Shown: positions 24,490 to 34,270 of the stretch, piece after piece | How the letters are laid out: each line of letters starts with the position of its first letter | Position numbering within the stretch: the first letter of the stretch is position 1 | Origin: Daejeonella oryzae DSM 19973 | GTDB taxonomy: Bacteria; Bacteroidota; Bacteroidia; Sphingobacteriales; Sphingobacteriaceae | DNA length: 64,000 nucleotides | Assembly (NCBI RefSeq): GCF_000422945.1 | Contig: NZ_AUHA01000002.1 | Location: 124,001 to 188,000, forward strand | Direction of reading: 5' to 3' | The notes under the pieces: model-generated | The model's database searches: none | Told to the model about the DNA's origin: nothing | The model's input: only the letters and a program-made list of their open reading frames with translations | Made by a program: the position numbers and the translations under genes

Positions 24490-24520
24490 GGTCAGACTGC
24501 ACGTAAATTGCACGTAAAAG
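24490..24520. repeat. Right-end integrase arm-type sites (putative)
   Basis: GGTCAGACTGC (24490-24500) is the exact reverse complement of 770-780. It overlaps tandem GCACGTAAATT (24499-24509) and GCACGTAAAAG (24510-24520), matching the GCACGTCAAAA pair at the left end in the same orientation. Confidence 0.5.
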
Positions 24521-24573
24521 AATAGATTTTGGAAGTAAATGATGATTTTGAAAAGGTAGGAGCAGATTTAGTT

Positions 24574-24685
<112 letters not shown>

Positions 24686-24721
24686 ACGCGAGCTTATGTT
24701 TTTGTAAAGCTTGGGGATAAA

Positions 24722-24949
24722 TTAATTCTTCATCAAATCCAAATCTCCAGCATTCTTAAATTTGTGTTTTACATAATTTACAGCATAAAGTAAACAAAAC
24801 AAAAACCAAAATAATTGCGAATAAAAGCTTCGGGAGTTAAACAGATTTATACCGTTAAGAAGATCATCTGCATAAGAGTAACCCAAACCAACTATGCCCA
24901 GGATGCTCCACAAGAAGATAAATACATTAAAGGGAATGGTGATTTTCAT
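24722..24949 (-). CDS. Small membrane protein, 75 aa
   Basis: Two predicted transmembrane helices (about residues 5-26 and 42-62: FNVFIFLWSILGIVGLGYSY, FYSQLFWFLFCLLYAVNYV) and a basic loop at the end. Not recognised; the first gene outside the island on the right. ATG 24949. Confidence 0.6.
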   Translation of the reverse strand: MKITIPFNVFIFLWSILGIVGLGYSYADDLLNGINLFNSRSFYSQLFWFLFCLLYAVNYVKHKFKNAGDLDLMKN

Positions 24950-25320
24950 AATTTAAATTTTAATGGTTTCACTAATTTGATAACTCCTTGTAAACGGTTT
25001 TAATCCTCCGTTTGATTGAGGATATAATAATCCTCAATTAAAATGCTTTTTGCAAGAAAATGCAGGAGAAAGTTTTCCGGTTTTCGAGAATTAAATTGCG
25101 GACTGAAAAAGGGCGTTTAATTACTTTTGGCATTAATTTATCATGACCAGCAAATGATGTTTTGTCATTCTGGAAATTCCAAATCTTCAGCCTCTGGAAT
25201 TTTATTAAGTTTAGAACTTGCAAAACCTAATAAGATTCCATATAAAACAGGCTTGGAAATTGCTGCAAGGGAAAAATACCCGGAGCTACCAATTTTCATT
25301 TTTAACCCGCAGTTTGAATA
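24950..25320. other. Intergenic stretch with hairpin 25015-25038
   Basis: Contains a perfect 9-bp hairpin ATTGAGGAT / ATCCTCAAT (25015-25038, 6-nt loop) without a T-run. A weak 64-aa frame from TTG 25127 runs to the start of the PAP2 gene but lacks support. Confidence 0.45.
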
Positions 25321-25992
25321 ATGATGAAAAACATAGGAATTAAAATTATAATATTTTCAATTTGTGCAATCATTGCCTTACTGATCCTGCTGAACTGGTC
25401 GTCAATTGCACCAAGCTTTCTTCAAAATGATCAGTTAATTCTGCATGAAATAAACAATGGCCGGGTTACTGCATTCGATTCTATCTTCGTTTTTTTAACG
25501 AATACTTCCTCTTATGTAGCTTTAGGCGGCACAGCATTGGTATTCTTACTGTCTTTCGTAAAAAAATCTCCCGTATTGAAAAAATGCGGCTGGCAATTGC
25601 TCGTCACTTTTCTTTGCGCTTTTATAGTAATCAAAACTTTAAAATACAGCATTAACCGCGAACGCCCTTTCGATACATACACAACTATAGATCAAATAGT
25701 AGAAATTGATACCCCTTCCTTTCCTTCGGGACATACATTGGAATCTGCGGCAATGGCTGCTACTGTTGTGTTGCTTTTCAGTAATAAAGCCTTATGGGCA
25801 TTTGCTATTACCTGGGCCATGTCGGTTGCTTTTTCAAGAATGCTGCTGGGTGTACATTATCCGAGCGATGTACTGGCAGGTATTTCTTTAGGAATTCTGG
25901 TGGCCTTCCTTTGTGACTGGTTCTTTCGGAAAAGAATCTCCGCTTATTTCACAGATCATTCTCCCGAAAAATCAGGTAATCAAGCAACCTGA
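25321..25992 (+). CDS. PAP2-family membrane phosphatase
   Basis: Lipid phosphatase/phosphotransferase of the PAP2 superfamily. All three active-site motifs: KTLKYSINRERPF, FPSGHTLES, and SRMLLGVHYPSDVLAG. Five or six transmembrane helices, 223 aa, catalytic site on the outer face of the inner membrane. It may dephosphorylate undecaprenyl-PP, phosphatidylglycerol-P or lipid A; the motifs alone do not choose. ATG 25321 or the adjacent ATG 25324. Confidence 0.92.
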   Translation: MMKNIGIKIIIFSICAIIALLILLNWSSIAPSFLQNDQLILHEINNGRVTAFDSIFVFLTNTSSYVALGGTALVFLLSFVKKSPVLKKCGWQLLVTFLCAFIVIKTLKYSINRERPFDTYTTIDQIVEIDTPSFPSGHTLESAAMAATVVLLFSNKALWAFAITWAMSVAFSRMLLGVHYPSDVLAGISLGILVAFLCDWFFRKRISAYFTDHSPEKSGNQAT

Positions 25993-26149
25993 TTATTAAG
26001 CATTGAGTTTTACTTGTTCTTTGCGTGAGTAATGTTTGCATTTAACAGCTAATAAATTATAGCAATTAAACTATTTATATTATGATCTGTCCAAAACTCG
26101 CAGCTGCAAAAACCAATATATTTCCTTATGATTCCGGTCCCTCTTTTAA

Positions 26150-28948
26150 ATGATTAGAATAATTACTTTCCTGGTTCTGGTTTTTATTACCGGCCAGCTC
26201 TACGCTCAAAAACCTGTTATTAATTCCCGCGAAATCAGCGGAACTGTTATAGACTCGACTGGCGATGCAGTTATTGGTGCAATTGTAGTATTGACCACAG
26301 GTACCGATTCGGTTAAAAGAAGTACTGACATCAGGGGGTTTTTTGAATTTAAAAATACAACGATGGCCCAGTTTACTATTTCGGTTAGAAGTATTGGATA
26401 TATTAATTACAACAAGCGTTTTTTCTATAATGATGCAAACAGTAAAATCATATTAGATCCCATCGTTTTAAAAGAATCATCTTACCTGCTGAATACGGTA
26501 ATGATCAACGGAACGCCTGCCATCATCTATAAGGAAGATACAGTTGAATATCGGGCCAGTGATTATATTGTAAAACCAAATGCATCTGCAGAAGACCTGA
26601 TCAAAAAACTGGAAGGCGTAGAAGTAGCCAATGATGGTACTATTACCCATCAGGGAATAACAGTAACCAGGGCAAAACTTAACGGACGATCACTTGGCGG
26701 AGCTGACCTTGCCAATGCGCTTCAGAATTTACCTGCCGATATTATCGAGAAAATGCAAATGGTAGATGATTACGGTGATCAGGCTGCCCGTACTGGCATT
26801 AAAGATGGCGATCCGGACCGGATATTAAATATTGTGACCCGGGCAGACCGTTCTGTGGGCAACCGCTTGCAGGCTGCGGCAGGTTTGGGTACAAATGAGC
26901 GCTACAATACCCGATTAAATATAACCCGGCTGAACGGAAATCAGCAGGTTTTAGTCAGGGGAAATATTAATAATACCGTACTTGGAGTAGCGGCAAATAA
27001 CAATCAGGGAAGTGATTTTTCATCAGGCAAACCAAACGGAAATGCGGGCGGTGGCGGACAGGCCAATACCGGAATACCGGGTAGTAATCAAAACGGAAGC
27101 GGTGGTTTGAGTACCGCAGGCGGAACAACCATCAGCTATGCGGATAAATGGAATAAAAAACTGGATTTTAATGGAAGCTATTCTTTCAACGGAAATAATA
27201 CCAATACGCTTATTAATAGCCTGACCACACAATCATCGCAGAAATTTAATGGCGATATATTTATTAAAAATGATGGAACAACAGAGAAGGATAATTTTTC
27301 GCACAGATTAAGTGGCCAGTTAAAATACGAGCTCGACAGCGCCAACTTTTTGCAGTTTAGCCCCTCTTTATCGTTTGCATCTTCCGGAAATTCTAATTTT
27401 TCAACCATCAATCAAACCGGGGCCATTCTTCAAAGTCGGGTAAATGAAACAGGCACTAAGAACCAGGCACCGGGTTACGCATTTACCACTCTTTACAGCC
27501 ATAATTTTCTAAAAAAAGGACGTGTGTTTTCTGCCCAATTCGTTCTTAATTCTACATTTAATGAACGCGATAGAACAACCGAGAATGCCTATCAATTTTA
27601 CGATCCGGTAAGCGGAAATTTCCTGAAAGACTCTATCGCCAACCTGCTGATTAATACCGGCAATAACAGCAAAAATTACCGCAGCAGTATTACTTTTTCT
27701 GAGCCAATAACTGCTACTTCCAGAATCGAATTCAACGGGCAGGTTAATAAAAGAATTTATGACAACAGCCAGATCACAGAGAATTTTATAAATGGAGAAT
27801 TTCAAAGATCAGAGTCACTGAGTAAAATATTCAATTATTCTTTTGCCGAACAGCGCTACGCATTAAATTACAGGTATTTAAAAGGAAAATACAATGTTTC
27901 ACTGGGCCTGACTGCGGTTCCGGCTGTATTATCCGGCTTTTCAGAAACGCTCAATACCTCTACCCAGCGCAGCAGTTTTAATATCATTCCAATCGCAAGG
28001 GCCGAGTACAAGTGGAGCCGCCAGAAAAGATTTAACATCAATTATACCGGGAGCCCGCAGGAGCCCACATTTGATCAAATTCAGGATGTACCCGATGTAA
28101 GTAATCCCCAAAATATTATTTACGGTAATCCGGATTTAAAGGCGCAATTCAGGCACAGCATCAGCACCTCGTTTAATAATTATTTGCCAAACTCAAAGCT
28201 GAACTTTTCTGTGAATGCGCAGGCAAGCTTAACAGAAAATAAAGTGATCCGCAATACGGTGGAGTTAGACCAAAGCCGCGGTTCTCGGGCAACATATTTT
28301 GTGAATTCAGATGGCGATTATTCTGCCGGAGGAAATTATAATTTATCCAAGCCGTTTTTAAACCGTAAATATCAGGTAGCCTTAAACGGAACCTTGAATT
28401 TCACAAATTCTGTATCTCGTCTAAATAGTCTGGTAAACATTTCTAAAGTTATGTTTATTAACCAGCGTTTGGGAATACAGTTATATCCCACTAAATGGTT
28501 TGAACTAAGTCCAAACATTCGTTACAGTTATCTTAAATCCAATTTTAGCTTAACTGATAATGACAGCCAAACCAAAACCCGGGCCCTGAGTGTAGAAGGC
28601 AGGGTAGATTTTCTGGAAGGGTTCTTTTTGGAATATAATTTCAGCAAAAATTATGTAAGCGGCATCAATGCAAACGTGAGCAATAATCCATTCATCATCA
28701 ATTCATCGCTCTCAAAGGATTTTTTTAAAAAGAAGGGAACTATCCAACTGCAAGCATTTGACGTTTTAAATCAGAATAATTTTATTATCCGCAGCATTGG
28801 TGACAATTCCTTTACGGATGTAAAAAGTAATGCGCTGAGCCGGTACTTTATGCTGAATTTTACTATGAGGCTACAAAAATGGTCAGGAGCGCCGGGTAAA
28901 GGCGGAAAACAAATGAAGCGCAGGGGCGATGGTAATTTTATAGATTAA
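26150..28948 (+). CDS. TonB-dependent-receptor-like outer membrane protein
   Basis: 932 aa. Signal peptide (VLVFITGQLYAQ), carboxypeptidase-regulatory-like beta domain (about 27-110, ISGTVIDSTGDAVIGAIVVL), plug-like region (about 120-230, with ILNIVTR) and a long outer-membrane beta-barrel containing a Gly/Asn-rich loop. The C-terminus is extended and basic (GKGGKQMKRRGDG), not the usual aromatic barrel end. Single gene; ligand not predictable. Confidence 0.88.
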   Translation: MIRIITFLVLVFITGQLYAQKPVINSREISGTVIDSTGDAVIGAIVVLTTGTDSVKRSTDIRGFFEFKNTTMAQFTISVRSIGYINYNKRFFYNDANSKIILDPIVLKESSYLLNTVMINGTPAIIYKEDTVEYRASDYIVKPNASAEDLIKKLEGVEVANDGTITHQGITVTRAKLNGRSLGGADLANALQNLPADIIEKMQMVDDYGDQAARTGIKDGDPDRILNIVTRADRSVGNRLQAAAGLGTNERYNTRLNITRLNGNQQVLVRGNINNTVLGVAANNNQGSDFSSGKPNGNAGGGGQANTGIPGSNQNGSGGLSTAGGTTISYADKWNKKLDFNGSYSFNGNNTNTLINSLTTQSSQKFNGDIFIKNDGTTEKDNFSHRLSGQLKYELDSANFLQFSPSLSFASSGNSNFSTINQTGAILQSRVNETGTKNQAPGYAFTTLYSHNFLKKGRVFSAQFVLNSTFNERDRTTENAYQFYDPVSGNFLKDSIANLLINTGNNSKNYRSSITFSEPITATSRIEFNGQVNKRIYDNSQITENFINGEFQRSESLSKIFNYSFAEQRYALNYRYLKGKYNVSLGLTAVPAVLSGFSETLNTSTQRSSFNIIPIARAEYKWSRQKRFNINYTGSPQEPTFDQIQDVPDVSNPQNIIYGNPDLKAQFRHSISTSFNNYLPNSKLNFSVNAQASLTENKVIRNTVELDQSRGSRATYFVNSDGDYSAGGNYNLSKPFLNRKYQVALNGTLNFTNSVSRLNSLVNISKVMFINQRLGIQLYPTKWFELSPNIRYSYLKSNFSLTDNDSQTKTRALSVEGRVDFLEGFFLEYNFSKNYVSGINANVSNNPFIINSSLSKDFFKKKGTIQLQAFDVLNQNNFIIRSIGDNSFTDVKSNALSRYFMLNFTMRLQKWSGAPGKGGKQMKRRGDGNFID

Positions 28949-28969
28949 CAAGATTTCCGGTATCCAACT

Positions 28970-29013
28970 ATGGTTTAACTATATGCAGTTTATTCTGCAA
29001 ATAGTTAAACTAT
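28970..29013. terminator. Hairpin between convergent genes
   Basis: 19-nt arms (28970-28988 and 28995-29013) pairing with two mismatches around loop TTTATT; core GTTTAACTAT / ATAGTTAAAC. No T-run; probably a bidirectional terminator. Confidence 0.6.
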
Positions 29014-29046
29014 AAATTCGGTTCTAATCTACTAGAGATTTATTTG

Positions 29047-29397
29047 TTAATTATTTTTAACAAGTAAGGCGTTATATTTTTCGAGAAGTTCAATGTATTT
29101 GCACATCCAGTACTGATAGGTTTCAGCATTCTCATTTTCAGACCTTTGCATTGACATTGTTACATCTTCAATGATCTTCAAATCAGGGCCGCTTAATGCG
29201 CTTGAGAATTCTAGCGAGAAATCATGCCCCAGGTTGTGGCCAATTTTGCCGATTAATTTGCTTGGTAAAGTTTCCTGATTAAACCAGTTATATAAGGTTC
29301 TTCTGTTCACGTTCAATTTTCTGGACAGGGAACTAATAGATACGTTTTTTCTACGAACAACTTTTTCGATAATAGAACCGGCATGAACTGTTGACAT
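29047..29397 (-). CDS. HTH transcriptional regulator, 116 aa
   Basis: HTH at about residues 17-42 (VSISSLSRKLNVNRRTLYNWFNQETLPSKLIGKIG), XRE/homeodomain-like, followed by a helical charged C-terminus that may dimerise. Single gene between lpxB and the receptor gene, convergent with the latter. Targets unknown. Confidence 0.75.
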   Translation of the reverse strand: MSTVHAGSIIEKVVRRKNVSISSLSRKLNVNRRTLYNWFNQETLPSKLIGKIGHNLGHDFSLEFSSALSGPDLKIIEDVTMSMQRSENENAETYQYWMCKYIELLEKYNALLVKNN

Positions 29398-29520
29398 AAG
29401 TGAATAGATTATTATGTTTTAAAATAAATGAATTCTGTTCAAAACAATTTCTGTTCCAAATCCGTTAAAGCCGCGGATTATATTCAAAAAAGAAAGCGAT
29501 TTTTTTATCTCAGCAGAAAG

Positions 29521-30645
29521 TTATAAATCAATTTCGTGAGGCCGGAGATAGCTAACCATTAATTTTGCGGTGCGCTCGGATGCGCCCGATTCTCCCACTT
29601 TTTCAGCCAGAATATCGTAATTGATCAGCATCCGGGTACGGTATAAATGATCATGCAACACCAGATCTAACTCCTGCCCTATTTTCAGGGGATTACAGTC
29701 AGACTGAATAAGCTCTTTCACAATTTCTTCATCCATAATAAGATTTGCCAGCGAAATGAACTTGATTTTAACCAGCATTCGGGCAATAGCCACCGAAAAA
29801 GCATTTCCTTTATACACCACAACTTGCGGAGTTTTGAGGAGCGCAGTTTCAAGAGTCGCTGTCCCGGAAGTAACAATGGCCGCCCTGGAATTAACCAGCA
29901 GATTATATGTATTATTAAAGATCACAGGAATATCCCTGTTCTTTAAAAAAGGAAGATACATATCCTTGGTAAAGCTTGGTGCGCCAGCAATTACAAACTG
30001 GTATTCTGGAAACTGTTCTGCAACGGCAATCATTTCGGGCAGCACTTTCTCCAGTTCCTGAATCCGGCTTCCGGGCAGCAGAGCAACCACGGGCTTTACA
30101 TTCAGGTTGTATTTTATTTTAAATTCATCATCAATTTCATTTGCCTCGATAGCATCTAAAAGAGGATTCCCGACGTAATCTACATCCATTCCCCAACTTT
30201 TATAAAAATTCACCTCGAAAGGAAGAATACAAAACATGTGGTCCACCACTTTCTTAATATTCAGAACCCTCTTTTGATTCCAGGCCCAAACTTTGGGAGA
30301 AATGTAGTACAAAACTTTTATTCCCTGCTTTTTAGCAAATGAGGCAATTTTTAAATTAAATCCGGGGAAATCAATCAGGATCAATGCATCGGGGTTAAAA
30401 GAAAGAATATCACGCTTGGCAAATTCCAGGTTTTTATAGATAGTGCTGATATTTGCTATCACTTCTATGAAACCCATAAAAGCCATATCCGAGTAATGCT
30501 TGGCCAGCGTACCTCCTTCTGCCTGCATCAGATCGCCACCAAAATACCTAAATTCGGCATGTTCATCTTCCCGCTTTAATGATTTCATCAGATTTGCTCC
30601 GTGAAGATCTCCTGAAGCTTCGCCGGAGATGAGATAATATTTCAT
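29521..30645 (-). CDS. lpxB: Lipid-A-disaccharide synthase
   Basis: Condenses UDP-2,3-diacylglucosamine with lipid X to form the lipid A disaccharide at the inner membrane. 374 aa, full length; GEASGDLHGANLMKSLK start, ISPKVWAWNQKR, LLPGSRIQELEKVLPEM and VTSGTATLETAL are family signatures. Its start overlaps the stop of the 86-aa gene by 4 nt (ATGA), so surE, the 86-aa gene and lpxB form an operon. Confidence 0.96.
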   Translation of the reverse strand: MKYYLISGEASGDLHGANLMKSLKREDEHAEFRYFGGDLMQAEGGTLAKHYSDMAFMGFIEVIANISTIYKNLEFAKRDILSFNPDALILIDFPGFNLKIASFAKKQGIKVLYYISPKVWAWNQKRVLNIKKVVDHMFCILPFEVNFYKSWGMDVDYVGNPLLDAIEANEIDDEFKIKYNLNVKPVVALLPGSRIQELEKVLPEMIAVAEQFPEYQFVIAGAPSFTKDMYLPFLKNRDIPVIFNNTYNLLVNSRAAIVTSGTATLETALLKTPQVVVYKGNAFSVAIARMLVKIKFISLANLIMDEEIVKELIQSDCNPLKIGQELDLVLHDHLYRTRMLINYDILAEKVGESGASERTAKLMVSYLRPHEIDL

Positions 30646-30902
30646 GATCTTGATTTATAAATAAAGATAGCAAAGGCACAAACAAAAGTCATAGCAATTA
30701 TTCCTCTTGCAGTTTGTTCTTTTCCTTTTCCATAATACAATCTAACCAATAACAGATTAGAAGCTACGGTTAGTATATATAAAAGATGGTTTTTATCCTG
30801 AAACTGGATATCCTTTTTTAAAATCTCTACCAAATAAATTGCGGCAACCGGCAGCATCAAACCAAGCAGAGAACCAAACCAGGCACTGTCTTTATTCAAC
30901 AT
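30642..30902 (-). CDS. Small membrane protein between surE and lpxB
   Basis: 86 aa with two or three hydrophobic segments (FGSLLGLMLPVAAIYLVEIL, LLYILTVASNLLLVRL, GIIAMTFVCAFAIFIY). It overlaps surE by 11 nt upstream and lpxB by 4 nt downstream, so translation is coupled. Possibly an accessory of lipid A metabolism, by position only. Confidence 0.85.
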   Translation of the reverse strand: MLNKDSAWFGSLLGLMLPVAAIYLVEILKKDIQFQDKNHLLYILTVASNLLLVRLYYGKGKEQTARGIIAMTFVCAFAIFIYKSRS

Positions 30903-31668
30903 TAAAATCCCAGCTGTTTAAGGTTTGTATTGCATGATGAGCAGTCATATCAAACTGGACAGGAACTACAGATACGTAGTTATTATCTAAGGCCCAAACA
31001 TCTGTATCTTCACCATGGTCGTTATTTTGGAATTTTCCGGTTAACCAGTAGTAATTACGCTTATGCGGATCTATACGTTCATCAAATTCTTCGGCCCATT
31101 TTGCATTAGCCTGTCTGCAGACCTTAATTCCTTTAATAGCATTGCCATTCGGGAAATTAACATTTAATAAAGTTCCCAACTGTAAACCGTGATCTAATAC
31201 CTGCTCCACAATGGCTTTTATAAACTTTTTGCAAGGATTGAAATCAGCATCATAGGCAAAATCATCAAGGGAAAAACCGATGGAAGGAATGCTTTCAATG
31301 GCGCCTTCTACCGCAGCCGACATGGTACCCGAATAAATCACATTGATGGATTGATTAAGTCCGTGATTAATTCCCGACACGCATAAATCTGGTTTCTGAC
31401 CTTTAAAAATCTGGTTAACTGCCAGCTTTACGCAATCCACGGGCGTACCGGATGATTTATACATTTCAACACCTTCGTACAAATGCACTTTATCAAGCCG
31501 TAGAGGTTTGGCAATAGTAATGGCGTGGCCCATTCCAGATTGCGGACTATCGGGAGCTACCACCGTTACTTCTCCAAGTTCCTGCATTACTTCAATTAAA
31601 GCCCTGATGCCGGGCGCATCAATACCATCATCGTTGACTACTAAAATTCTTGGTTTTACTTTTTTCAT
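30892..31668 (-). CDS. surE: 5'/3'-nucleotidase SurE
   Basis: Metal-dependent nucleoside monophosphatase. N-terminal ILVVNDDGIDAPGI (DD metal ligands), PDSPQSGMGHAIT, SGTPVDCVKLA and SGINHGLNQSINVIYSGTMSAA are all present. 258 aa, full length. First gene of the surE-(86 aa)-lpxB operon. Confidence 0.96.
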   Translation of the reverse strand: MKKVKPRILVVNDDGIDAPGIRALIEVMQELGEVTVVAPDSPQSGMGHAITIAKPLRLDKVHLYEGVEMYKSSGTPVDCVKLAVNQIFKGQKPDLCVSGINHGLNQSINVIYSGTMSAAVEGAIESIPSIGFSLDDFAYDADFNPCKKFIKAIVEQVLDHGLQLGTLLNVNFPNGNAIKGIKVCRQANAKWAEEFDERIDPHKRNYYWLTGKFQNNDHGEDTDVWALDNNYVSVVPVQFDMTAHHAIQTLNSWDFNVE

Positions 31669-31820
31669 TCTTTAAATTATTTCTGGAAACAAGAGATAGA
31701 AACCAGCAAGGCTTTAATTATTCATGGCGATTTCACACGCCGAAATTACAAAAAGAAGCCGGAAGATGCTGTTCTGCCGGCTTGGTAATAAATACTATTT
31801 ATACTTTGATCTGCTAAAAT

Positions 31821-31857
31821 CAAAAAAGGAGAGCTGATATTCAGTTCTCCTTTTTTG
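31821..31857 (-). terminator. Terminator after csbD-like gene
   Basis: 17-nt arms (31821-31837 and 31841-31857) with one mismatch, core AAAAAAGGAGA / TCTCCTTTTTT, T-run on the minus strand, 10 nt after the stop of the gene at 31868. Confidence 0.85.
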
Positions 31858-31867
31858 GTTTGGTATA

Positions 31868-32053
31868 TTATAAGCTTCTCAGCCAGTCGATAACTCCTTC
31901 GCGGGTTTTCCCTGTTTTTTGTTGCAGGCGTCCGTAAAGTTCATCTTCTTTTCCTTCTTCATAGGTTAAATCATCATCAGTCATATCTGCATAAGACTGC
32001 TTAACTTTACCTTTTAACTCGTTCCATTTTCCTTTTAATTCTAACTTATCCAT
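31868..32053 (-). CDS. CsbD-family stress protein
   Basis: 61-aa CsbD-like protein: [52 protein letters not shown]. Small, highly charged, in other bacteria induced by general stress; molecular role unknown. Single gene with its own terminator. Confidence 0.93.
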   Translation of the reverse strand: MDKLELKGKWNELKGKVKQSYADMTDDDLTYEEGKEDELYGRLQQKTGKTREGVIDWLRSL

Positions 32054-32222
32054 GAGTTTTAAATTTTAGTTCAAATTTAATTAGTTGTATAGAAATAACC
32101 TGATAACTGACCATAAGTTTTAAAGATTATTAAAAAACAAATTACCTTTCTGTTTATCAATACTTTACAAAAATCTTTTTTGCAACATTTTAAAATCACC
32201 TTAACTATTGAAAAATAATCCT

Positions 32223-34130
32223 TTATAAAGCTCCCTGAATAATATCTTCGACAACAGATGGATCAAGCAAGGTAGATGTATCTCCTAAACTGGAAAATTC
32301 TTTTTCAGAAATCTTGCGCAAAATCCTCCTCATAATCTTTCCTGATCTGGTTTTTGGCAATCCACTAACAAATTGAATTTTGTCGGGCTTTGCAATTGCC
32401 CCGATAATACGTGTTACAGTTTGAAGGATATCCTGCTTTGTTAACTCATGATCATGCAGAGAAACATCCAGAATAACAAAGGCATAAATTCCCTGCCCTT
32501 TTATATCATGAGGATAACCTACCACTGCGCTTTCAATAACATCTGCATGCATATTGATTGCGTTTTCTACTTCCGCCGTACCAATACGGTGCCCTGAAAC
32601 ATTTATCACATCGTCTACACGACCCGTAATTTTGTAGAATCCGTCCTGGTCTCTCAGGCAGCCGTCTCCTGTAAAATATAAATTCGGGTAAGTTGCAAAA
32701 TAATTTGTGCGGTTTCTTTCATGGTCTCCATACGTTGTACGAATTATTCCGGGCCATGGAAATTTGATACATAAATTTCCGCTCACTCCATTGCCTTCAA
32801 TTTCCATCCCGTTTTCATCTACCAAAATCGGCTGAACTCCCGGAATGGGAAGAGATGCATACCCAGGTTTCAAAGGTGTTACTCCGGCAATTGCCGAGAT
32901 CATTATGCCTCCGGTTTCTGTTTGCCACCAGGTATCTACAATGGGGCATTTACCTTTTCCGATTTTCTGATCGTACCAATGCCAGGCCTCCTCATTAATT
33001 GGCTCGCCTACAGAACCTAATGTTTTTAACGAACTCAGGTCCTTATTTTTTAATGGTTCATCACCAAAACTCATCAGAGAACGAATTGCAGTTGGGGCTG
33101 TGTAAATGATATCAACTTTATACTTATCTACAATATCCCAGAAACGACCGGCATCGGGCCAAGTAGGAATTCCTTCGAACATGAGCGTAGTTGCTCCCTG
33201 GGAAAGCGGACCATAAACGATATACGAATGACCTGTAATCCATCCTATATCTGCCGTGCAGAAATGGATCTGATTGGGTTGATACTGGAATACGGTCTTA
33301 AAGGTATATCCTGTGTACACCATATAGCCTCCGCAGGTATGAACCACTCCTTTGGGCTTTCCGGTAGAACCGGAAGTATACAATATAAATAGAGGATCTT
33401 CGGCATCCATTGGTTCTGCCGGGAAGTCTGGATTGCCATGAGTTTCAACTTTTCTTATTTCATCTTCCCACCATACATCGCGTCCTTTAATCATCGAAAC
33501 CGGAATTCTGCTGCGGGTAAGAACAATTACTTTACCAACAGACCGGCATTGAACAAGAGCATCATCTATTATATTTTTCAGAGGAAATTCTTTGCTTCCT
33601 CTAAAACCACCATCAGAAGTAATAATTAAAGAGCATTGTGCATCATTAATACGGTCGGCAATGGATTGGGCAGAAAATCCTCCAAATACTACCGAATGTA
33701 TAGCTCCAATCCGGGCACATGCCAGTACAGCAATAGCCAATTCCGGAACCATAGGCATGTAAAGACAAATTCTGTCACCTTTCTTTACTCCATTATTTTT
33801 TAATACATGTGAAAACTGGCATACTTTAAAATGAAGTTCTTTATAACTTAATTTTCTAAAATGCTCTTCCGGATCATTAGGCTCCCAGATTATGGCTGTT
33901 TTGTCCGCATCTTTTTCAAGATGCCTGTCCAGGCAGTTTTCGGTAATATTTAATTTCGCTCCTTGAAACCACTTGATATCCGCTTTAGCGAAATCCCATT
34001 CTAAAACTTTATCCCACTTTTTTTGCCAGTAATAATCGTCTGCAACCGCAGCCCAGAATCCTTCCGGATCCTTAGTGCTGAAATCGTAAATACGATTATA
34101 ATCTTCAATAGTATGTATGTTCAAATCCAT
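32223..34130 (-). CDS. acs: Acetyl-CoA synthetase
   Basis: Activates acetate to acetyl-CoA via acetyl-AMP. 635 aa. ANL-family motifs: YTSGSTGKPKGVVHT (P-loop), WWQTETGG, YFTGDGCLRDQDG, and PKTRSGKIMRRILRK at the C-terminus with the lysine that is acetylated in regulated Acs enzymes. Single gene, divergent from the MORN gene. Confidence 0.96.
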   Translation of the reverse strand: MDLNIHTIEDYNRIYDFSTKDPEGFWAAVADDYYWQKKWDKVLEWDFAKADIKWFQGAKLNITENCLDRHLEKDADKTAIIWEPNDPEEHFRKLSYKELHFKVCQFSHVLKNNGVKKGDRICLYMPMVPELAIAVLACARIGAIHSVVFGGFSAQSIADRINDAQCSLIITSDGGFRGSKEFPLKNIIDDALVQCRSVGKVIVLTRSRIPVSMIKGRDVWWEDEIRKVETHGNPDFPAEPMDAEDPLFILYTSGSTGKPKGVVHTCGGYMVYTGYTFKTVFQYQPNQIHFCTADIGWITGHSYIVYGPLSQGATTLMFEGIPTWPDAGRFWDIVDKYKVDIIYTAPTAIRSLMSFGDEPLKNKDLSSLKTLGSVGEPINEEAWHWYDQKIGKGKCPIVDTWWQTETGGIMISAIAGVTPLKPGYASLPIPGVQPILVDENGMEIEGNGVSGNLCIKFPWPGIIRTTYGDHERNRTNYFATYPNLYFTGDGCLRDQDGFYKITGRVDDVINVSGHRIGTAEVENAINMHADVIESAVVGYPHDIKGQGIYAFVILDVSLHDHELTKQDILQTVTRIIGAIAKPDKIQFVSGLPKTRSGKIMRRILRKISEKEFSSLGDTSTLLDPSVVEDIIQGAL

Positions 34131-34270
34131 GATTGTTTTTTTGAATTGATGCCCAATTTATAAAGAATGTACTGTTTAAATAAATCGTAATATAGTTTAT
34201 CCCTGCAAAATACAGCATAGTTGAAATATGTTTTTTAACTTTAAGTACAGGTTATTTAAACATCAGAATC

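Noticed and set aside
25127-25321. 64-aa ORF ending at the PAP2 start
   Set aside because: Only a TTG start, low-complexity composition and no family features; stop/start contact alone is weak evidence.
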